From assembly GCA_001510075.1 (NCBI GenBank), contig LFEN01000084.1, positions 1 to 42,283 on the forward strand: a stretch of DNA of 42,283 nt. The letters run 5' to 3'. The notes under the pieces were generated by a model. It had not been told where the DNA came from and made no database searches. It worked only from the letters and a program-made list of their open reading frames with translations. Positions 37,546 to 42,283 of the stretch are shown here, in pieces. The translations under genes were made by a program, and so were the position numbers. How positions within the stretch are numbered: position 1 is the stretch's first letter; every line of letters starts with the position of its first letter. Source of the DNA: Alphaproteobacteria bacterium casp-alpha2. GTDB taxonomy: Bacteria; Pseudomonadota; Alphaproteobacteria; Rhodospirillales; Casp-alpha2.

Positions 37546-38133
37546 ATGTTCCGTCGCAACAAACAGCTTTCCTTAGGCCACAAAGTGGTTGGTTTTTTCT
37601 GGCCTGCCATGGGCTGGCGGCGGTCGGTTAAGTACTTGCTCCATCGTCTGGCTCGGCTACCGGGGACGGCCTATTCAATTGCCGGCGGGTTCGCCTGCGG
37701 GGCGGCGGTATCCTTCACCCCTTTTGTCGGTCTTCATTTTGTCATTTCGGCTATCGTGGCATGGATTATCCGCACCAACATCCTGGCCTCTGCCATCGGC
37801 ACCGCCGTCGGCAACCCCTGGACGTTCCCGTTTATCTGGACTTGGCTATACAAAACCGGCACCTGGATTACCACCGGCGGCACCTCCGAACAGGTCGCAG
37901 CGCCTGATTTCGTCGCCGTCTTCGGCAACATGATGGAGGCCATCCTGAGCCTCAATGGTCAATACCTGTTGGAAACCGCAGCGCCCATTTTCTGGCCCAT
38001 GCTGATCAGCTCCATCCCCACGGGGTTCGTCATTTGGTGGGTGTTTTATTTGCCGTTAAAATATATTGTTCAACGCTATCAGGACCGCCGCTTCAACAAC
38101 CTCGCGGAAGACCTGAAGGAGACGGAAAAATGA
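37546..38133 (+). CDS. DUF2062 domain-containing membrane protein
   Basis: The 195-residue protein has a basic N-terminus and the DUF2062 core with about three membrane segments. The characteristic opening is YSIAGGFACGAAVSFTPFVG (about residues 43-62) followed by GLHFVISAIVAWIIRTN, and NPWTFPFIWTWLY marks the second part. The family has no established role. The gene is regularly found between rel and pdxJ in alphaproteobacteria. It starts 9 bases after rel and overlaps pdxJ as ATGA, so it is part of one operon. Confidence 0.92.
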   Translation: MFRRNKQLSLGHKVVGFFWPAMGWRRSVKYLLHRLARLPGTAYSIAGGFACGAAVSFTPFVGLHFVISAIVAWIIRTNILASAIGTAVGNPWTFPFIWTWLYKTGTWITTGGTSEQVAAPDFVAVFGNMMEAILSLNGQYLLETAAPIFWPMLISSIPTGFVIWWVFYLPLKYIVQRYQDRRFNNLAEDLKETEK

Positions 38134-38885
38134 CACGTACCCTTCGCCTGGGCATTAACATCGACCATGTCGCCACCATCAGAAATGCTCGTGGTGGCGG
38201 CTTGCCGGACCCGGTCCGCGCCGCCAAGCTGGCCGAGGATGCGGGCGCGGACGGCATTACCGCACATTTGCGCGAAGACCGGCGCCATATTTCCGACGAA
38301 GACATCGTCGGCCTGATGGAACAGTTGGCGGTGCCGCTGAACCTTGAAATGGCAGCCACCGATGAAATGTTAGGAATTGCGCTGCGCCACAAGCCCCATG
38401 CGGCGTGCATCGTGCCGGAAAAACGCCAAGAAAGGACCACCGAAGGCGGTCTCGATGCCGCCGGCGGCAAGGATCATCTCGCTCCCTTCGTTAAGGCCCT
38501 GGGTGAAGCGGGCATCCGGGTGTCACTGTTCATTGAACCGGAACCGGCGCAACTGGAAGCCGCCCTGGAACTGGGCGCGCCGGTGATCGAGCTTCACACA
38601 GGGCGCTATTGCGACAGCCAGGGTTCTGAACGAGATCACCAGTTCAAACGCCTGACCAGCGCCGCCCGGCTTGCAGAGAACCTTGGCCTTGAATGCCATG
38701 CCGGGCATGGCCTGACCTTCGACAGTGTCGGCCCCATCGCCGCCATTCCCTCAGTCCGGGAACTCAATATCGGCCACTTCCTGATCGGTGAAGCCATCTT
38801 CGGCGGGCTGGACAGCGCCATCAAGCGCATGCGCGCCCTGATGGACAAGGCCCGCGCCGAGGCAGACAATGAACGCTCCGCCTAA
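38130..38885 (+). CDS. pdxJ: Pyridoxine 5'-phosphate synthase
   Basis: The 251-residue enzyme closes the pyridoxine ring from 1-deoxyxylulose 5-phosphate and aminoacetone 3-phosphate (DXP-dependent vitamin B6 route). It starts LGINIDHVATIRNARGGGLP. It continues with ADGITAHLREDRRHI, NLEMAATDEMLGIAL, CIVPEKRQERTTEGGLD, SLFIEPE and HAGHGLTFDSV, then ELNIGHFLIGEAIF. The ATG at 38130 overlaps the DUF2062 stop; an open frame further upstream lies inside DUF2062. The pdxJ-acpS link is conserved across Proteobacteria. Confidence 0.96.
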   Translation: MTRTLRLGINIDHVATIRNARGGGLPDPVRAAKLAEDAGADGITAHLREDRRHISDEDIVGLMEQLAVPLNLEMAATDEMLGIALRHKPHAACIVPEKRQERTTEGGLDAAGGKDHLAPFVKALGEAGIRVSLFIEPEPAQLEAALELGAPVIELHTGRYCDSQGSERDHQFKRLTSAARLAENLGLECHAGHGLTFDSVGPIAAIPSVRELNIGHFLIGEAIFGGLDSAIKRMRALMDKARAEADNERSA

Positions 38886-38915
38886 GATGTCAGGGGCAAC
38901 CCGGAAACCCTGTCC

Positions 38916-39338
38916 ATGATCATCGGCATCGGCACCGATCTCTGTGATATCCGCCGCATCGAAAGGGCCATGGAGCGTTTCGGCGATCGTTTCATCAAGC
39001 GCATCTATACGGACAGCGAAAAAACCAAAGCCGAACGCCGGGCCAGTCCGGCAGCGTCCTATGCGCAAGGCTGGGCCGCCAAGGAAGCCTGCGCCAAGGC
39101 GCTGGGGACGGGGTTTCGCCAAGGCGTATTCTGGCGTGACCTTGTCGTCGCCAACTATTCTTCCGGGCAGCCCTACATGGTGTTATCCGGCGGCGCCAAG
39201 GCGCGCCTGGAAAGTATGGTGCCGCAAGGGATGGAACCCCGTGTCGATCTTTCCCAGACCGACGAATACCCGATGGCCCAGGCCTTCGTCGTTATTTCCG
39301 CCATTCCATCCACCGGCCAGAAGCCCAATGCACCTTGA
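38916..39338 (+). CDS. acpS: Holo-[acyl-carrier-protein] synthase
   Basis: The 140-residue enzyme transfers 4'-phosphopantetheine from CoA to acyl carrier protein. It opens [20 protein letters not shown] with the metal-binding Asp, followed by [14 protein letters not shown]. The central [17 protein letters not shown] holds the Lys-Glu pair. [15 protein letters not shown] and the C-terminal AFVVISAI strand are also typical. It sits 30 bases after pdxJ and upstream of lepB. Confidence 0.95.
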   Translation: MIIGIGTDLCDIRRIERAMERFGDRFIKRIYTDSEKTKAERRASPAASYAQGWAAKEACAKALGTGFRQGVFWRDLVVANYSSGQPYMVLSGGAKARLESMVPQGMEPRVDLSQTDEYPMAQAFVVISAIPSTGQKPNAP

Positions 39339-39444
39339 CAGCAGGGGGCCGGGCTGGCTTGATCTGCCCCGCAATCCGCCGGGCCCTTGTCATTTAGCCT
39401 CGGCAACCTTTTTTCTTAATCCTTTTCTTTTCAAAGCCCTTTTA

Positions 39445-40179
39445 ATGGAACAACGCAAACAATCCGACTTCAAGGAAACGCTCAAGACCGTCCTGATTGC
39501 GGTCCTGATCGCGCTCGGCGTCAGAACCGTCGCCTATGAGCCTTTCAATATCCCGTCCGGGTCCATGATCCCGACGTTGCTGGTCGGCGATTATCTTTTT
39601 GTTTCGAAATATTCCTACGGCTACAGCAGTTTTTCTTTACCGTTCAGCCTGCCGCTGATTAAAGGGCGCATCTTCTACTCCGAACCCAAACGCGGCGACG
39701 TCATGGTGTTCAAGCTGCCGACGGATACCAGTATTGATTACATCAAACGCATCATCGGCCTGCCCGGCGATACGGTGCAGTTGAAAAACAGCGTCCTTTA
39801 CATCAACGACAAGCCGGTAAAGCGCGAAAAGGTAGATGATTTCATTGCCCCGAACGGTATCGGCAACTACGACCGCACGCCGCGTTACAAGGAAACCCTG
39901 GCCAACGGGAAAAGTTATTTCACCCTGGAAGTCACGGATAAAACCATCTTCGACAACACCGCCGTCTATACCGTCCCCGAAGACCATTTTTTCGCCATGG
40001 GCGACAACAGAGACAGGTCCAAGGACAGCCGCTATCTGGACGATGTCGGCTTCATCCCCCGCAATAACCTGGTTGGTCGCGCCGAGTTCCTGTTTTTCTC
40101 GGTCAACGGTTCCGTCTGGGAGTTCTGGAATTGGGGGAAAACGCTCCGGCTCAACCGCTTTTATCAGGGCATTGAATGA
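39445..40179 (+). CDS. lepB: Signal peptidase I
   Basis: The 244-residue membrane protease removes signal peptides from exported proteins. A short charged N-terminus precedes one membrane helix (about residues 12-30). The catalytic Ser is in PFNIPSGSMIPTLLVGDYLF. The general-base Lys is in SIDYIKRIIGLPGDTVQL, and box E reads FFAMGDNRDRSKDSRYL, then GRAEFLFFS. The ATG at 39445 gives the usual N-terminus. A longer start at 39328 would overlap acpS by 11 bases and add 39 residues, and cannot be fully excluded because the ribosome-binding site at 39445 is weak. The stop overlaps rnc as ATGA. Confidence 0.95.
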   Translation: MEQRKQSDFKETLKTVLIAVLIALGVRTVAYEPFNIPSGSMIPTLLVGDYLFVSKYSYGYSSFSLPFSLPLIKGRIFYSEPKRGDVMVFKLPTDTSIDYIKRIIGLPGDTVQLKNSVLYINDKPVKREKVDDFIAPNGIGNYDRTPRYKETLANGKSYFTLEVTDKTIFDNTAVYTVPEDHFFAMGDNRDRSKDSRYLDDVGFIPRNNLVGRAEFLFFSVNGSVWEFWNWGKTLRLNRFYQGIE

Positions 40180-40877
40180 GCCAGAAACCGCCAGATCACG
40201 TCCGCCCGAGCTTGCACTCGCTCGAAGAGTTGCTCGGCCATCAATTCAAGAATCCAGATATCCTGCAACAGGCCCTGACCCATTCCAGCGCCTCGAAGGA
40301 CCGGGCGCAATCGAATGAAAGGCTCGAATTTCTGGGCGACCGGGTGCTCGGGCTGGTTTGCGCCGGCATGCTGCTCGACGCTTTCCCGGATGAAAGCGAA
40401 GGCGAGCTGGGATACCGGTTTTCCGGCCTGGCGCGGGCGGAATCCCTGGCCCGCGTCGGTGCTGCCATCAATCTGGCACCGCTGATCGTTCTGTCCGAAG
40501 GCGAAGAAGCTACCGGCCGGGATAATCCCGCCATCCTCGCCGATTGCTGCGAGGCGGTTATTGCGGCGCTGTTCCTGGACGGCGGCCTGGAGAAGGCGAA
40601 AGCTTTTATTCAGCAACATTGGCGACCGTTGATGGCGGAAAACCCGTTACCGCCCAAGGACCCCAAAACGATGCTTCAGGAATGGGCGCAGGGGCATGGG
40701 CTTCCCTTGCCGAAATACGAGGTCACGGCCCAGGAAGGCCCGACCCATGCGCCGACCTTTACGGTTCGCGTCACGGTGCATGAAAAAAAACCAACCAGCG
40801 GTGAAGGATCGTCCAAGCAGGCGGCGGAGCAGGCGGCGGCTGAAAACATGCTGAATTCCATGGGAGCAGGGAAATGA
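40176..40877 (+). CDS. rnc: Ribonuclease III
   Basis: The 233-residue double-stranded RNA endonuclease processes rRNA precursors and mRNAs. The catalytic signature NERLEFLGDRVLGLVCAGML lies around residues 48-67. A second acidic site is in LADCCEAVIAALFLDGG, where the Glu and Asp bind metal. The C-terminal dsRNA-binding domain begins DPKTMLQEWAQGHGLPLPKY and ends SSKQAAEQAAAENML. It overlaps lepB and era by ATGA at both ends, a classic coupled arrangement. Confidence 0.97.
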   Translation: MSQKPPDHVRPSLHSLEELLGHQFKNPDILQQALTHSSASKDRAQSNERLEFLGDRVLGLVCAGMLLDAFPDESEGELGYRFSGLARAESLARVGAAINLAPLIVLSEGEEATGRDNPAILADCCEAVIAALFLDGGLEKAKAFIQQHWRPLMAENPLPPKDPKTMLQEWAQGHGLPLPKYEVTAQEGPTHAPTFTVRVTVHEKKPTSGEGSSKQAAEQAAAENMLNSMGAGK

Positions 40878-41770
40878 CCGCAACCCGCGCCGGTTTCATC
40901 GCCATCCTGGGCGCCCCCAATGTCGGCAAATCGACGCTGCTCAACCAACTGGTCGGAACCAAAGTTTCCATCGTCTCGCCAAAAGTACAGACAACGCGGA
41001 GCCGCGTTCTCGGCATCTGCATCGAAGGCGATGCCCAGGTCATCTTCATCGACACGCCGGGCATCTTCAAACCGCGGCGGCGCCTGGACCGGGCCATGGT
41101 CGCCGCCGCCTGGGGCGGTGGGGCGGATGCCGATGACGTTCTTTTGCTCATTGATGCAAGCCGCGGTATCGACGGCAACACAAAGGCAATTATCGAAAAA
41201 CTAAAAAAATCCGAACGAACCGTCACGCTCGCCCTAAACAAAGTCGATCTGGTGAAAAAACCGGCGTTATTGAAACTTGCAGAGGAAGCGAACCAGGCGG
41301 AGATTTTTTCCGATATCTTTATGATCTCGGCCGAAACCGGGGACGGGGTTGCCGATTTGATGGCGTTTTTGACGGCCCGCGTCCCCGAAGGCCCCTGGTT
41401 GTTCCCGGAAGACCAGATTTCCGACATGCCGGGGCGGTTGACGGCGGCGGAAATCACCCGCGAACAACTGTACCTGCAACTGTACCAGGAACTGCCGTAT
41501 TCGGCGGCGGTAGAAACCGAATCCTGGAAAGAACAGGACGACGGCAGTGTGCGTATTGAGCAGGTGATCTATGTGGAAAGAGCCAGCCAGAAGGGCATTG
41601 TGCTGGGCAAGAAGGGAAGCCGCATCAAGTCACTGGGCGAGGCGGCGCGCAAGGAACTGGAGGAAATTTTTGAACGCCGGGTGCACCTGTTCCTGTTTAT
41701 CAAGGTACGCGAAAATTGGGGCGACGACCCGGAACGCTACCGGGACTTAGGCCTCGACTACAACGCCTGA
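40874..41770 (+). CDS. era: GTPase Era
   Basis: The 298-residue protein is needed for 30S ribosome maturation and coordinates it with growth. GTPase motifs are G1 GAPNVGKSTLLNQL (residues 13-26), G2 in QTTRSRVLGI, G3 DTPGIF, G4 NKVD and G5 SAETGDG. The C-terminal KH domain that binds the 3' end of 16S rRNA includes VIYVERASQKGIVLGKKGSR. It closes the long plus-strand cluster; recO, often next in other Proteobacteria, is not here. Confidence 0.97.
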   Translation: MTATRAGFIAILGAPNVGKSTLLNQLVGTKVSIVSPKVQTTRSRVLGICIEGDAQVIFIDTPGIFKPRRRLDRAMVAAAWGGGADADDVLLLIDASRGIDGNTKAIIEKLKKSERTVTLALNKVDLVKKPALLKLAEEANQAEIFSDIFMISAETGDGVADLMAFLTARVPEGPWLFPEDQISDMPGRLTAAEITREQLYLQLYQELPYSAAVETESWKEQDDGSVRIEQVIYVERASQKGIVLGKKGSRIKSLGEAARKELEEIFERRVHLFLFIKVRENWGDDPERYRDLGLDYNA

Positions 41771-41789
41771 CGGTTTTCGGCGTGATCCG

Positions 41790-42152
41790 TCATTCGGGGG
41801 ACCGATCGCCCCCTTCAAGCAGGCCTTCGGCGATTTGCAGATTAATATTGATCAGCGCGTCCAGGGTGGTTTCGGCAATGTCGCCATCATTGACGAAAGT
41901 CCGGTCAGCAATGAAACGCGACAGCCGGATCAAATTACTTTTGGTATCGCCGGGAAGCACGCAATCGTCGCGGGATACGATGTAGCGAAGCGTCATCCAC
42001 ACTTCCAGATTACTGCCCAACGCTTCCAGCAGAAGCGCCGGTTCGTTGTCTCTGTTGCTGCGGGCCAAATCCAACCGGATTGCCGCCTGGGAAAGCTGGA
42101 AGGCCTGCTCTTCGGCAAGGCTTGGTTCTTGTAGACTATCCTCATCGACCAT
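41790..42152 (-). CDS. flaF: FlaF-like flagellar biosynthesis regulator
   Basis: The 120-residue, mostly helical protein resembles alphaproteobacterial FlaF. QAFQLSQAAIRLDLARS comes first, then LEALGSNLEVWMTLRYIVSR, a CVLPGDTKSNLIRLSRFIAD segment and the characteristic end LDALININLQIAEGLLEGG. FlaF is a small factor that supports flagellin production or secretion. The usual partners flbT and flagellin are not in the window, so the assignment rests on pattern alone. The ATG at 42152 fits the family length; an in-frame ATG at 42227 would extend it into the inverted repeat and is less likely. Confidence 0.6.
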   Translation of the reverse strand: MVDEDSLQEPSLAEEQAFQLSQAAIRLDLARSNRDNEPALLLEALGSNLEVWMTLRYIVSRDDCVLPGDTKSNLIRLSRFIADRTFVNDGDIAETTLDALININLQIAEGLLEGGDRSPE

Positions 42153-42201
42153 TATTGATTCCAAGCATAATTTCCCGGCGCGCGGTGAAAAATCAACCGT
42201 G

Positions 42202-42257
42202 CCTATCCGCTTGACACCCACACCCACTACATCTAGTGTGGGTGCAAAGCGGATAGG
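42202..42257 (+). promoter_or_regulatory. Promoter in a long inverted repeat with an NrdR-box-like sequence
   Basis: Two 22-base arms (42202-42223 and 42236-42257) are inverted repeats with only two mismatched positions. A perfect -35 TTGACA (42211-42216) is followed after 17 bases by TAGTGT (42234-42239), a weak -10. The sequence CCACTACATCTAGTGT (42224-42239) matches the published NrdR-box pattern acaCwAyATaTwGtgt at 14 of 16 positions and covers the -10. NrdR represses ribonucleotide reductase genes, so an nrd gene is predicted to begin beyond the right edge. No second box at the usual spacing is visible. Confidence 0.55.
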
Positions 42258-42283
42258 TGGGGTGGCTGTGGACGTTTTCGACC

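Noticed and set aside
38944-39444. Long upstream extension of lepB
   Set aside because: It runs through acpS in another frame; signal peptidase I proteins begin shortly before the membrane helix, matching 39445.

Overview
This is a gene-dense stretch of a GC-rich alphaproteobacterial chromosome, most likely from the Rhodospirillales or a close relative. The placement rests on several things: the eno-ftsB-pdhA order, a pyruvate dehydrogenase E1-beta subunit with its own lipoyl domain, the lpd-lipA-Coq10-like-cinA neighbourhood, the folK-rpoZ-rel-DUF2062-pdxJ-acpS-lepB-rnc-era string, a DUF4170 gene and a FlaF-like gene. I see no rRNA, tRNA, prophage, transposase or CRISPR array. About 49 protein genes are supported.

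Layout, left to right. (1) 1-1064: the end of a divergent polysaccharide deacetylase gene, then a small CopZ-like metal-binding protein whose promoter looks like a CueR/MerR-type operator. (2) 1061-4510, minus: ppiD-trpE, without the usual trpGDC behind it, expressed from a good promoter at 4546-4574. (3) 4718-11074, plus: tpiA, secG, pyrG, kdsA, eno and an MFS transporter. (4) 11218-20325, plus: ftsB, two tandem antibiotic-biosynthesis-monooxygenase-like (ABM) genes, the complete pyruvate dehydrogenase operon (pdhA, pdhB, pdhC, lpdA), a GNAT acetyltransferase, lipA, a Coq10/RatA-like gene and a TauE/SafE permease. (5) 20322-21315, minus: pncC/cinA and pgpA, followed by a gene-free stretch of about 400 bases. 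(6) 21725-23537, plus: an M23 peptidase overlapping a bactofilin. (7) 23544-28202, minus: threonine dehydratase, alpha/beta hydrolase, HAD dehalogenase and lytic transglycosylase. (8) 28311-30707, plus: dapA, a palindromic intergenic repeat, smpB and a TauD-type dioxygenase. (9) 30713-33998, mostly minus: GST, DUF4170 (plus), a 55-aa protein, ThrH, uracil-DNA glycosylase and a NYN nuclease. (10) 34157-41770, plus: folK, rpoZ, rel, DUF2062, pdxJ, acpS, lepB, rnc and era. (11) The right edge: a FlaF-like gene on minus and a divergent promoter inside a long inverted repeat that contains an NrdR-box-like sequence.

Most of the window is housekeeping: glycolysis to acetyl-CoA with lipoate synthesis, envelope and cell-shape factors, the stringent response, RNA processing and protein export. 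Translational coupling is common: ATGA start/stop overlaps at five junctions and one TAATG.

I found no clearly new multi-gene system. The items most worth a second look are the CueR-like operator in front of the CopZ-like gene, the NrdR-box-like palindrome at the right edge, the ABM pair with an in-frame 12-bp minisatellite between ftsB and pdhA, a recent 27-bp duplication in the E1/E3-binding domain of the PDH E2 gene, the overlapping M23-bactofilin pair and the palindromic repeat between dapA and smpB. All functions are read from sequence motifs and family knowledge; no database search was run.
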